From Pseudomonadota bacterium (GTDB lineage: Bacteria; Desulfobacterota; Binatia; UBA9968), in contig JAJPJQ010000020.1 of NCBI GenBank assembly GCA_021324155.1, positions 122,233-186,232 of the forward strand: a stretch of 64,000 bases of DNA. Direction: 5' to 3'. The translations under genes and the position numbers were made by a program. A model generated the notes under the pieces. That model searched no databases and was not told the DNA's origin. It saw nothing but the letters and a program-made list of their open reading frames with translations. Of this stretch, positions 10,138-18,458 are shown in pieces; the stretch's first letter is position 1; the number at the start of each line of letters is the position of its first letter.

Positions 10138-12303
10138 ATGAGCAAAGAGATCAAAGTCACCGACCTGGTTGAGAAAGTCCAGGAATATTATCCGTCGGCC
10201 GATCTCGACCTCATCCGGCGGGCCTACGACTTCTCCGCCGAAGTCCACCGCGGCCAGAAGCGGCTCTCGGGCGAGCCGTTTCTCGTCCATCCCATGGCCG
10301 TCGCCGGTGTCATCGCGGATCTCAAGCTCGACGTGCCCAGCATCGTCGGCGGGCTGCTCCACGACACGGTCGAGGACACGCTGGCAACGCTCGACGAGAT
10401 TAAGAACCTTTTCGGCCCCGAGATCGCCGGATTGGTTGACGGCGTCACCAAGCTCAGCCAGGTCAACTTCACCAGCCAGGAGCAGAAGCAGGCGGAGAAT
10501 TTCCGCAAGATGATCGTCGCGATGGCGAAGGACATCCGCGTCATCCTGATCAAGCTCGCCGACCGCACGCATAACATGCGGACCCTCGATCACATGCCGA
10601 TCGACAAGCAGGTGGCGACGGCGCAGGAGACGCTCGACATTTACGCGCCGCTCGCGCACCGCCTCGGCATCGCCTGGATCAAGGACGAGCTCGAAGACTT
10701 GGCGCTCAAATATCTGCACCCGGAGATTTACTATCAACTGAAGCGCAACGTCGCAAAGAAGAAGGCCGCGCGCGAAAAGTACATCAACGAGGTCATCGCG
10801 CTCATCGGCAAGCTGCTCGAGAAGGAAGGTCTCGAGGCCGAGGTCAGCGGCCGGCCGAAGCACTTCTTCAGCATCTATCAGAAAATGGAGACGCAGAATC
10901 TGGTCTACGATCAGATCTACGATCTCGTCGCGTTTCGTATTCTCGTCGACACGCCGCGCGAGTGCTATGAGACGCTCGGCGTCATCCATTCGCAGTGGAA
11001 GCCGGTGCCGGGCCGGTTCAAGGATTACATCGCGCTGCCGAAGCCCAACATGTATCAGTCGCTGCACACCACGGTGATCGGCCCGTACGGCGAGCGCATC
11101 GAGATCCAGATCCGCACGCAGGAGATGCACCGCGTCGCCGAGGAAGGCATCGCCGCGCACTGGAAGTATAAAAAAGACGGCAAGGACTTTCAGTTCAACG
11201 ATATCCAGCGCTTCACGTGGCTCCGGCAGCTGCTCGAATGGCAGCAGAATCTCCAGGATCCTCAGGAATTCCTCCACACGATCAAGGAAGACCTCTTCGC
11301 GGACGAGGTGTATGTATTCACGCCGAAGGGCGACATGCTGAATTTCCCCAAAGGCGCGACGGTGATCGACTTCGCATACCGCATCCACTCCGAGGTTGGC
11401 CATCATTGCTCCGGCGCACGCATCAACGGCCAGCTCGTACCGCTCCGCTACATGCTGCGCAGCGGCGATACGGTCGAGATCATCACGATGCACCAGCAAA
11501 CTCCGGCGCGGGACTGGCTGAAGCTCGCGAAGACACCGCGCGCCAAATCGCATATCCGCAACTGGCTCAAAAAACAGCAGCGCGAGCGCAGCGTCGCGCT
11601 CGGGCGCGAGATTTTAGAAAGTGATCTAAACCGCTATAAGCTCGATTACGCCGGGCTTCGGCGCGAAGGGAAGATCGAGACCGTCGCGAGGGAACTATCG
11701 ATGAGGGACGAGGAGGCGCTGCTCGCCAGCATCGGCTACGGCAAGCTCACCCCGCGGCAGGTGCTGGTCAAGCTCGTTCCCGCCGATCAGCTCGACGGCG
11801 CGAACAAGCCGGCGGAGGGCACGCTCGAGCGCCTGTTCCGCATGGTGTCGCGTCAGAAGCGCGACCTCGGCGTGCGCGTCAAAGGCGTGGGCGACGTGCT
11901 GGTGCGCTTCGCGCGCTGCTGCCACCCGCTACCCGGAGAAGAGATCGTCGGATTCATCACCCGCGGCAGAGGCGTGACTGTTCACACAGCGAGCTGTTCA
12001 GCCGTGATGGAGAGCGATCCGCACCGGCGCGTCGAAGTATCCTGGCAGGAAGGCGGGCAGGCGCCGCGCGCGATCAAGATCGACGTGAGTTGTATCGACC
12101 GTCCGGGTCTTTTGGCGGCGATCAGCGCGGCGATCACGAGCGCCGAAGTCAACATTGCGCGCGCGCAGGTGCGCACGTTCCCCGACCAGAAGGCGCTCAA
12201 CACCTTCGAGGTCATGATCACGGATTCTAAGCAGCTGAAGCGCGTCCTGGCGAGTATCGCGAAGGTGAAGGGAGTCTACAAGGCGACGCGGGCAAAAGGT
12301 TAG
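10138..12303 (+). CDS. spoT: Bifunctional (p)ppGpp synthetase/hydrolase (RelA/SpoT)
   Basis: A long Rsh protein of 721 residues. The N-terminal HD hydrolase domain has the histidine/aspartate pair in GGLLHDTVEDT (about 72-81). The synthetase domain contains HFFSIYQKM and DLVAFRILVD (about 240-275) and YQSLHTTVIG. A TGS domain follows (EVYVFTPKGDMLNFPKGAT, about 390), then the conserved-cysteine region ARCCHPLPGEEIVGF and a C-terminal ACT domain (IDVSCIDRPGLLAAISAAI, about 645-720). Both HD and synthetase motifs look intact, so both synthesis and hydrolysis are expected. It is the last gene of the run that begins at the PAPS synthetase. Confidence 0.95.
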   Translation: MSKEIKVTDLVEKVQEYYPSADLDLIRRAYDFSAEVHRGQKRLSGEPFLVHPMAVAGVIADLKLDVPSIVGGLLHDTVEDTLATLDEIKNLFGPEIAGLVDGVTKLSQVNFTSQEQKQAENFRKMIVAMAKDIRVILIKLADRTHNMRTLDHMPIDKQVATAQETLDIYAPLAHRLGIAWIKDELEDLALKYLHPEIYYQLKRNVAKKKAAREKYINEVIALIGKLLEKEGLEAEVSGRPKHFFSIYQKMETQNLVYDQIYDLVAFRILVDTPRECYETLGVIHSQWKPVPGRFKDYIALPKPNMYQSLHTTVIGPYGERIEIQIRTQEMHRVAEEGIAAHWKYKKDGKDFQFNDIQRFTWLRQLLEWQQNLQDPQEFLHTIKEDLFADEVYVFTPKGDMLNFPKGATVIDFAYRIHSEVGHHCSGARINGQLVPLRYMLRSGDTVEIITMHQQTPARDWLKLAKTPRAKSHIRNWLKKQQRERSVALGREILESDLNRYKLDYAGLRREGKIETVARELSMRDEEALLASIGYGKLTPRQVLVKLVPADQLDGANKPAEGTLERLFRMVSRQKRDLGVRVKGVGDVLVRFARCCHPLPGEEIVGFITRGRGVTVHTASCSAVMESDPHRRVEVSWQEGGQAPRAIKIDVSCIDRPGLLAAISAAITSAEVNIARAQVRTFPDQKALNTFEVMITDSKQLKRVLASIAKVKGVYKATRAKG

Positions 12304-12320
12304 ATAAATTTTAGATCTGC

Positions 12321-12371
12321 GATTTCGGATTTAGACTTTAATCGAAAATCAGCAATCTAAAAACGAAAATC
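12321..12371. repeat. AT-rich imperfect inverted repeat between convergent genes
   Basis: The arms GATTTCGGATTTAGA (12321-12335) and TCTAAAAACGAAAATC (12356-12371) are near complements with a few mismatches around a 20-base loop. A further copy of CGAAAATC lies in the loop. It fills the space between the stops of spoT (plus) and rpmB (minus) and may act as a weak bidirectional terminator; there is no GC-rich stem, so this is tentative. Confidence 0.4.
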
Positions 12372-12372
12372 G

Positions 12373-12564
12373 TCAGGCTACTTTCTCAACCCTGCCCGAA
12401 TGAATGCAGTCGGTGCAGACGAGGATCCGCCGGGTCTGACCCTCGACGCGCGCTTTGACCTTCTGCAGATTCGGCCGCCACACGCGCTTGGTTTTATTGT
12501 TCGCGTGGCTCACGTTGTGGCCTACCGAATGGCCCTTGCCGCAGATTCTACAAATTCTTGCCAT
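12373..12564 (-). CDS. rpmB: 50S ribosomal protein L28 (zinc-binding form)
   Basis: A 63-residue L28 beginning [20 protein letters not shown]. It has the four cysteines of the zinc-binding version: Cys5-x2-Cys8 near the N-terminus and Cys50-x2-Cys53 near the C-terminus. ATG at 12564 is preceded by an AAAGGA/AGGAA ribosome site on the minus strand. The upstream extension of the frame is not supported by the family. The start codon lies inside the last codons of hldC (17 bp overlap), so the two genes form one transcript and are probably coupled. Confidence 0.95.
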   Translation of the reverse strand: MARICRICGKGHSVGHNVSHANNKTKRVWRPNLQKVKARVEGQTRRILVCTDCIHSGRVEKVA

Positions 12565-13048
12565 GGCTTTTCCTACGCGTCCTTTCGACTTTCTCGATGA
12601 TATTCGTTGTCGAGTGGCCCTCGAGGAAGGGCACAACGGCGACTTTTCCGCCCCAGCCCTCGACTAGCTCGCGCCCGACGACGCCACTCTCGCCCCAGTC
12701 GCCGCCTTTCACCAATACATCGGGCTTTATCTCGCGAAGCAGCGGGATGGGATCCGGCTCGTCGAACAGTGTCACGTAGTCTACCATCTCCAGCGCCGCG
12801 ATCAACTCCGCGCGCTCGTCTTCGCTCACGATCGGCCTGTCGGGACCCTTAATTTGACCTACGGATCGGTCGCTATTGAGGCCGACCATAAGTACATCGC
12901 CCAGCTTCTTGGCTTCGCGCAGCACGTGGAGATGGCCAACGTGCAAGAGATCGAAGCAGCCGTTGGTGAAAACGATCTTTTTCCCTTGCGTTTTCGCTCG
13001 TGCGGCGGTGGCTTTGATCTGGTCGCGCGACTGGACCTTGTCCGGCAC
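12548..13048 (-). CDS. hldC: D-glycero-beta-D-manno-heptose 1-phosphate adenylyltransferase
   Basis: This is domain II of the HldE/RfaE system as a separate protein. It makes ADP-heptose from heptose 1-phosphate and ATP. The cytidylyltransferase-like motifs are [20 protein letters not shown] (GxFDxxHxGH) and the C-terminal [14 protein letters not shown]. The GTG at 13048 gives [12 protein letters not shown], which matches the usual family N-terminus; a TTG at 13087 would add 13 residues. Its partner kinase hldA lies 4 kb away on the opposite strand. The 3' end overlaps rpmB. Confidence 0.9.
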   Translation of the reverse strand: MPDKVQSRDQIKATAARAKTQGKKIVFTNGCFDLLHVGHLHVLREAKKLGDVLMVGLNSDRSVGQIKGPDRPIVSEDERAELIAALEMVDYVTLFDEPDPIPLLREIKPDVLVKGGDWGESGVVGRELVEGWGGKVAVVPFLEGHSTTNIIEKVERTRRKSHGKNL

Positions 13049-13113
13049 GCTTCGTGGGTAACACGGGCCAGGGTCGTTTGCAACCAATGGAGTGCTTTCC
13101 GGCCCGTGTCATC

Positions 13114-13142
13114 TTGACGGTTTGGACGAATTCCGATAAGGT
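13114..13142 (+). promoter_or_regulatory. Predicted sigma70-type promoter for the ubiD-family gene
   Basis: TTGACG at 13114-13119, a 17-base spacer, then TAAGGT at 13137-13142. It lies 50 bases before the ATG at 13192, in the divergent gap with hldC. Recognised by eye only. Confidence 0.5.
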
Positions 13143-13191
13143 TATTACTTCTAATCTAAAGACTTTTTCGTCAACCGCATCGGAGGAATTC

Positions 13192-14631
13192 ATGCAATAT
13201 CGCGACCTCAGGGATTGGATCAAAGCGGCCGGCGAGGGCGAGGTTAGGACGCTCACCGGATGCGACTGGAACCTCGAAATCGGCGCCGTGACCGAGCTAG
13301 TGCACCACAAAGAAGACGGTCCGGCGGTGCTTTTCGACGACATCAAAGGCTTCCCGAAAGGCTACCGCGTGCTCTCCAACTCGCTCAGCTCGCGCAAGCG
13401 ACTCGCAATGACGCTCAACATTCCCCCGGGCGAAAGCAAGATGGACTTCGTCCGCAATTGGCGCAAGCGTTATAAGGAAATCAACCCGATCCCTGCCAAG
13501 GTCGTGAAGCAGGCACCCTGCATGGAGAACATCCAGCGCGACGGCGATGTCGACGTGCTCAAGTTCCCCACGCCCAAATGGCACGAGCACGACGGCGGCC
13601 GCTACATCGGGACCGGTAGCGTCGACATCACCAAGGACCCGGACGAGAACTGGGTCAACTACGGCACCTATCGCGTCATGATCCACGACAAGGACACGGT
13701 CGGCTTCTACATCTCGCCCGGCAAACACGGGCGCATCCAGCGCGAAAAATATTTGAACACCGGCCGGCAGTGCAAGATCGCCATGTCGTTCGGCCACGAT
13801 CCGCTCACGTTTCTCGCCGGCAGCATCGAAGTGCCGTACGGCATCCAGGAGTGTGATTTCATCGGCGGCGTGCGCGGCGAGCCTTTCGAGGTTTTCGAAG
13901 GCGAGTACACCGGCTTTCCGATTCCCGCGACCTCCGAGATCGCGATCGAAGGCGATGTCTATTTCGATCAGCCGAGGACCGAAGGCCCGTTCGGCGAGTG
14001 GACCGGCTACTACGCGAGCGACGAGCGCCCCGAGCCGATCGTCAAAGTGAAGCGCGTCTATCACCGCAACAACCCGATTATCCTGGGCTCTCCTCCAGGG
14101 CGTCCGCCTTCAGAGCTGGGTTGGTACCGCTCGTACCTGCGCTCGGCGCTCATCTGGGACGAGCTGGAAAAAGCCGGCGTGCCGGACGTTCAGGGCGTGT
14201 GGCTCACGGTGTCGGGCGGCAGCCGTCTCGTGCTCGTCGTGTCGATCAAGCAGCGCTATCCCGGCCACGCGCGCCAGGCCGCCCTGGTCGCCTCGCAGTG
14301 CCACGCGGGCGCCTATCTCGGCCGCTATGTCATCGTCGTGGACGAGGACATAGATCCCAGCAACAACGACGATGTCATGTGGGCGATGGCGAGCCGCTCG
14401 GACCCGGTGGAGGACATCGAGATCATCCGGCGCTGCTGGAGCGGTCCGCTCGATCCGGTCATCCATCCGAGCAAGAAGGGCTTCAACTCGCGCGCGATCA
14501 TCGACGCGTGCCGCCCGTACGAATGGATGAAGGACTTCCCCAAGGTCGCCGAATCGAGCAAGGAAGTGCTCGACGCGACCGAAAAGAAATGGGGGCATGT
14601 CCTCTTCAGCGGCAGTAACAACGGCCGCTAA
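13192..14631 (+). CDS. UbiD family decarboxylase (prenylated-FMN dependent)
   Basis: A 479-residue member of the UbiD family, which reversibly decarboxylates aromatic or alpha,beta-unsaturated acids using prenylated FMN. Features include the N-terminus MQYRDLRDWIKAAGEGE, the central NYGTYRVMIHDKDTVGFYI, the E-R-type catalytic region around FEGEYTGFPIPATSEIAIEG and EGPFGEWTGYY, and NPIILGSPPGRPPSE. The ATG at 13192 has a strong GGAGGAA site (13182-13188), so the in-frame extension back to 13054 is rejected. No ubiX (prFMN synthase) or quinone partner gene is adjacent, so the substrate is open. A clear terminator follows. Confidence 0.9.
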   Translation: MQYRDLRDWIKAAGEGEVRTLTGCDWNLEIGAVTELVHHKEDGPAVLFDDIKGFPKGYRVLSNSLSSRKRLAMTLNIPPGESKMDFVRNWRKRYKEINPIPAKVVKQAPCMENIQRDGDVDVLKFPTPKWHEHDGGRYIGTGSVDITKDPDENWVNYGTYRVMIHDKDTVGFYISPGKHGRIQREKYLNTGRQCKIAMSFGHDPLTFLAGSIEVPYGIQECDFIGGVRGEPFEVFEGEYTGFPIPATSEIAIEGDVYFDQPRTEGPFGEWTGYYASDERPEPIVKVKRVYHRNNPIILGSPPGRPPSELGWYRSYLRSALIWDELEKAGVPDVQGVWLTVSGGSRLVLVVSIKQRYPGHARQAALVASQCHAGAYLGRYVIVVDEDIDPSNNDDVMWAMASRSDPVEDIEIIRRCWSGPLDPVIHPSKKGFNSRAIIDACRPYEWMKDFPKVAESSKEVLDATEKKWGHVLFSGSNNGR

Positions 14632-14656
14632 AGATACCCCGATCCGAAACAACCAA

Positions 14657-14692
14657 GGGCAAAGCCGCTCGCCGGCTTTGCCCTTTTTCTTT
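14657..14692 (+). terminator. Rho-independent terminator after the ubiD-family gene
   Basis: A perfect 11-bp stem, GGGCAAAGCCG (14657-14667) with CGGCTTTGCCC (14673-14683), a 5-base loop and a following TTTTTCTTT tract. It isolates the ubiD-family gene from mutL. Confidence 0.92.
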
Positions 14693-14708
14693 ATGCGCGC
14701 AAATTTTC

Positions 14709-14738
14709 TTGACCGCGCGGAGAAGCCTGCGGTATCTT
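14709..14738 (+). promoter_or_regulatory. Possible promoter abutting the mutL start
   Basis: TTGACC (14709-14714), an 18-base spacer and TATCTT (14733-14738). The expected transcript start falls at or next to the ATG at 14746, and no Shine-Dalgarno is visible there, so mutL could be translated from a leaderless or near-leaderless mRNA. Tentative. Confidence 0.38.
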
Positions 14739-14745
14739 CGCGTCG

Positions 14746-16479
14746 ATGAAGATCATCCGCCTGCCCGACAGCTGGGCCGCGCGCATCGCTGCCGGCGAGG
14801 TGATCGAGCGGCCCGCGTCCGTCGTCAAGGAGCTCGTGGAGAATGCACTCGATGCGGGCGCGAAAGAGATATCCGTCTGGGTTGAGAGCGCCGGCGTCGC
14901 GCTGATCCGCGTGAGCGACGACGGCGAAGGCATCGCGGGCGACGATCTGCCGCTCGCCATCGAGCGCCACGCCACGAGCAAGATAAAAGACGAAGCCGAT
15001 CTCTGGCAGATCTCGACCCTGGGATTTCGCGGCGAGGCGCTGCCGAGCATCGGCTCGGTCGCGAAGGTCGAGATAACGTCGCGCACCCGCCAGGGCGACA
15101 GCGGTTTTCGCATCGCCGTCGACGGCGGCAGCGCCGGCGGAACGATCGCCGCTGGCTGCTCGGCGGGCACAACTGTAGAGGTGCGCGATCTCTTCTTCAA
15201 CATCCCCGCGCGGCGGAAATTTCTGAAAGCGCCCGCGACCGAGCTGAGCCACATTTGTGACGTGGTGAACCACGCCGCCCTGGCGCATCCCGAAGTTCAT
15301 TTTCGCCTCTACAATCAGGGCAAGCTGATGTCGGATTATCCCGCGGGGGTCGAAGCGCGCGACCGGCTTGCGCAGGTCTTCGGCCGCGAGATCGCCGGCG
15401 GCATGGCTGCGTTCTCCTGGACGCGCGGCGAGATAAAAGTCAGCGGCTTTCTCAGCAAGGCGCCGAGCTCGTTTCCGACCACGCGCTATCTCACGGCTTA
15501 CGTGAACCGCCGCTTCGTCCGCGACCGGGTGCTCACGCATGCGATCCTGCACGGCTACGAGACGCTGCTCATGAAAGGCCGCTACCCGGCTGTCGTGCTC
15601 TATCTCGACATGCCGCATCGGGACGTCGATGTGAACGTCCATCCGGCCAAGCACGAGGTGCGCTTCCGCCGCCAGCAGGAAATCCACGAGGCGGTCGCCG
15701 CCGCGGTGAAAGAGGGTCTCCGCATCGAAGCGAAAGCGCCGACTCCTCTGTTTCTCCGCCGCGGCATTGAGGGGATGTCTACCGTGCGCGAGCCGATGGA
15801 ATCGTACAGCGCACCGGCGTTCGCCGTCGGAACGAACCTGACGCCGCGCGAAATTTTTGAAATCGAGAGCGCGCCGCCGCTCGCCTCGAGCGGATTCTTT
15901 TCTTCGCTCGAAGTTTTGGGCCAGCTGCTCGGCTGTTACCTCGTCTGCGCCTCGCCGCGCGGCCTCGCGGTGATCGATCAGCACGCCGCGCATGAGCGCA
16001 TCGCGTTTGAGCGTATGCGCCGCGAGGTCGCCGACGGCGCGATCGAGCGGCAAAACCTGCTCATCCCGCAAGTGATCGAGCTGCCGCCCGGCGAGGCGGC
16101 GCTGCTGGATCAACGGCTCGATCTGGTCGACCGGGTCGGCTTCGCCGTCGAGCAATTCGGGCGGGCGGGTGAGTACGTGATCCGCTCGGCGCCGGCGCTA
16201 TTTCCCGCTGGCGATTATCGCGAGGCGATCCGCCGGATGATCGCGGAGATCGCCGACATCGGCGCGAGCGGCGAGCTGCAAGAGGGTCTCGAAGATCGCC
16301 TCGCGACGATTGCGTGCCATAGCGTGATTCGCGCTCATCGTAAATTGGAGCGCGACGAGATCCGCGCGCTGCTCGCCGATCTCGATAAAATCGACTTCGC
16401 CACCCAATGCCCGCACGGCCGGCCGGTGCTGATCGAGCTTTCCGAAGGACAGCTCGAAGCGATGTTCCGAAGAACATAA
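14746..16479 (+). CDS. mutL: DNA mismatch repair protein MutL (endonuclease type)
   Basis: A 577-residue MutL. The N-terminal GHKL ATPase has RIAAGEVIERPASVVKELVE, DDGEGI and TLGFRGEALPSI; the transducer domain follows to about residue 330. The C-terminal domain carries the metal-binding endonuclease motif DQHA-x2-E-x4-E starting at Asp411 (DQHAAHERIAFE) and the CPHGRP motif at Cys555, together with an ACHSV segment. These mark a nicking MutL of the kind found in bacteria without MutH. The start agrees with the family N-terminus (MKIIRLPDSWAARIAAGEVI). miaA follows 73 bp later, the common mutL-miaA pairing. Confidence 0.96.
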   Translation: MKIIRLPDSWAARIAAGEVIERPASVVKELVENALDAGAKEISVWVESAGVALIRVSDDGEGIAGDDLPLAIERHATSKIKDEADLWQISTLGFRGEALPSIGSVAKVEITSRTRQGDSGFRIAVDGGSAGGTIAAGCSAGTTVEVRDLFFNIPARRKFLKAPATELSHICDVVNHAALAHPEVHFRLYNQGKLMSDYPAGVEARDRLAQVFGREIAGGMAAFSWTRGEIKVSGFLSKAPSSFPTTRYLTAYVNRRFVRDRVLTHAILHGYETLLMKGRYPAVVLYLDMPHRDVDVNVHPAKHEVRFRRQQEIHEAVAAAVKEGLRIEAKAPTPLFLRRGIEGMSTVREPMESYSAPAFAVGTNLTPREIFEIESAPPLASSGFFSSLEVLGQLLGCYLVCASPRGLAVIDQHAAHERIAFERMRREVADGAIERQNLLIPQVIELPPGEAALLDQRLDLVDRVGFAVEQFGRAGEYVIRSAPALFPAGDYREAIRRMIAEIADIGASGELQEGLEDRLATIACHSVIRAHRKLERDEIRALLADLDKIDFATQCPHGRPVLIELSEGQLEAMFRRT

Positions 16480-16517
16480 GCTGTAGCGGTCAACGATCAG
16501 TTCCGATCAAAAGCTTG

Positions 16518-16552
16518 AGCTGAAAGCTGAGCGCTGATAGCTGACAGCTAGC
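16518..16552 (+). repeat. Five tandem heptamers (AGCTGAN) ending at the miaA start codon
   Basis: Units begin at 16518, 16525, 16532, 16539 and 16546: AGCTGAA, AGCTGAG, CGCTGAT, AGCTGAC and AGCTAGC. The array ends on the base before the ATG at 16553 and occupies the place where a ribosome site would be expected; none is visible. Confidence 0.8.
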
Positions 16553-17470
16553 ATGAAGACCAAGCTCGTCGTGATTCTCGGACCCACCGGAGTGGGCAAG
16601 AGCGAGGTCGCGATTGACGCCGCCCTCGATGTCGGCGGCGAAGTCGTCAATGCCGATTCGCAGCTGGTATATCGGCAAATGGATATCGGCACCGCCAAGC
16701 CGTCCTTGGCGGCGCGCCGGGGCGTGCCGCATCATTTGATCGATATCGTCGATCCGGACGAAGACTTCAATGTCGCCCGCTATCGCGAGCTGGCGCTGAT
16801 GGTGATCGGGAATGTTACGGCAAGAGAGAAGAAGCCGATCGTATGCGGCGGCAGCGGGCTGTATCTACGCGCGCTGCTGCAAGGCATCTTCGTCGGGCCC
16901 GGAAGGGATACAGCAATACGCGAACGTTTGGAGGAGGAAGCTGATGCAAGCGGACTCGGCGCGCTGCACGTGCGCCTGCGCGAAATCGATCCCGAGGCGG
17001 CGCTACGCATTCATCCCAACGACCGCCACCGCATCGTGCGCGCGCTCGAAGTGCACGAAGCCACCGGCAGAACGATCAGCGAATGGCAGAAGGAGCATGG
17101 ATTTCAAGAACGCGCGTTCGACATTCTCAAGATCGGGCTAAACCGCGACCGCAAGGCGCTATATGAGCTCATCGACCGGCGCACCGACGAGATGATGAAG
17201 GCCGGCTTGGTCGGCGAAGTCGAGCGGCTGCTGGAGCGGGGCTACGGGCTCGACTTGCCCGCGCTCCAAAGCATCGGCTACAAGCAAATCGGGGTGTATC
17301 TCCGCGGCGCAGTTTCGCTGGAAGAGGCCGTCGCGCTCATCAAGCGCGACTCGCATCATCTCGCCAAGCGCCAGCTCACATGGTTCCGCGCGGACAAGGA
17401 AATCCGCTGGTTCGACATGGAATCCGATCAAGAAAAGATTCTGCCTGTGGTGAAGGAGTTTTTGGAATAA
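16553..17470 (+). CDS. miaA: tRNA dimethylallyltransferase
   Basis: It adds the dimethylallyl group to A37 of tRNAs reading UNN codons. The 305-residue protein starts with KLVVILGPTGVGKSEVAIDA (Walker A) and contains NADSQLVYRQMDIGTAKPS, GVPHHLIDIVDPDE, the GGSGLYLRALLQG substrate motif and the C-terminal QLTWFR(A)DKEIRWFD. All catalytic regions are present. The initiation region is a heptamer repeat instead of a normal Shine-Dalgarno. A substrate-binding protein gene follows 6 bp after its stop. Confidence 0.96.
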   Translation: MKTKLVVILGPTGVGKSEVAIDAALDVGGEVVNADSQLVYRQMDIGTAKPSLAARRGVPHHLIDIVDPDEDFNVARYRELALMVIGNVTAREKKPIVCGGSGLYLRALLQGIFVGPGRDTAIRERLEEEADASGLGALHVRLREIDPEAALRIHPNDRHRIVRALEVHEATGRTISEWQKEHGFQERAFDILKIGLNRDRKALYELIDRRTDEMMKAGLVGEVERLLERGYGLDLPALQSIGYKQIGVYLRGAVSLEEAVALIKRDSHHLAKRQLTWFRADKEIRWFDMESDQEKILPVVKEFLE

Positions 17471-17476
17471 AGCTTT

Positions 17477-18445
17477 ATGCGTCTCATCGCGACCGCGGTA
17501 GCTTTAGGTTCAATCGTTTGCTCGTTTCTCCTCTGCGGCGAGGCGTCGGCCGAGAAGATACGCATCGGCGTCACCAATTATAATCTGACTTATCTAAGCT
17601 CAGGCGTCGCCTTGAAGCGCGGCTTTTTCAAGGCCGAGGGGCTGGACGCCGAGATCATCCGTATGACCCCCGACGTCTCAGTCATGGCGATCACCGGCGG
17701 CGACATCGATTACTCGATGCTCTTCGGCCTCGTCGTGCGCTCCGCCGTGCGCGGGCTTCCGGTGCGCGTCGTGGCGAATTTCATGGATAGCTCGCCGCTG
17801 GCGCTGATTGCGCGGCCGCAGTTCAAGTCCGTCAAGGAGCTCAAAGGCAAAACACTCGGTGTCAGTACCTTCGGCGCGACGCCGGAGATCGCCGCGCGCA
17901 TGGTATTCAAGGAAGCCGGCATCGACCCGGAAAAAGAGATCAAAGTCATCGCGCTCCGCACCGACGACGCGCGCATGGCGGCGTTGAAGGAGGGCATCGT
18001 CGACGTCATCGTGATCGCGCCGCCGGCGGATGTCGAGATGCGCAAGCTGGGCTATAATGTCGTCGCGCGGGTCGACGAGGTCTTCAAATTCCCCTACGTC
18101 GGGCTCGGCGCGAATGTTCGCAAGATCAAGGAACGCCCCGACGAGGTGAAGCGCACGGTCAAGGCGATGATCCGCGCGAACCGCTACATCCGCGAGAATC
18201 GCCAGGGGACGATTCAGGTCCTGAACGAGTGGGGCGGCATCAAGCTCGACAACGCCACGTCGACGTACGACTCGTCATGGAAGGTCTTCAATCCTGACGG
18301 CACGATATCACAGGAAGGGCTCAGGCTCGTCGTGGAGCAGGCGAAGCGCGAGATGAAAATCACGCGCGATGTCGTGCTCGAGGACGTTGCGGATATTTCC
18401 GTGCTCCGCGCCGCGCAGGCGGAGCTGGGCATCAAGCCGCGCTAA
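17477..18445 (+). CDS. ABC transporter substrate-binding protein (SsuA/THI5/NMT1-like)
   Basis: A 322-residue periplasmic protein. It has a signal peptide (positively charged MRLIATAV, hydrophobic core, cleavage after GEASA near residue 26) and a type II binding-protein fold beginning EKIRIGVTNYNLTYL. The motif KELKGKTLGVSTFGATPEI near residue 115 is typical of NMT1/SsuA proteins. No permease or ATPase gene is adjacent, so it must share a transporter encoded elsewhere or work otherwise. It is followed 13 bp later by an amidohydrolase, suggesting that the two act on one small organic substrate (inference). Confidence 0.85.
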   Translation: MRLIATAVALGSIVCSFLLCGEASAEKIRIGVTNYNLTYLSSGVALKRGFFKAEGLDAEIIRMTPDVSVMAITGGDIDYSMLFGLVVRSAVRGLPVRVVANFMDSSPLALIARPQFKSVKELKGKTLGVSTFGATPEIAARMVFKEAGIDPEKEIKVIALRTDDARMAALKEGIVDVIVIAPPADVEMRKLGYNVVARVDEVFKFPYVGLGANVRKIKERPDEVKRTVKAMIRANRYIRENRQGTIQVLNEWGGIKLDNATSTYDSSWKVFNPDGTISQEGLRLVVEQAKREMKITRDVVLEDVADISVLRAAQAELGIKPR

Positions 18446-18458
18446 CAAAGGAGAACGC

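Noticed and set aside
14110..16155. Minus-strand open frame of 681 codons across ubiD, the terminator and mutL
   Set aside because: It crosses a clear terminator and two well-identified genes on the other strand and encodes low-complexity charged sequence.
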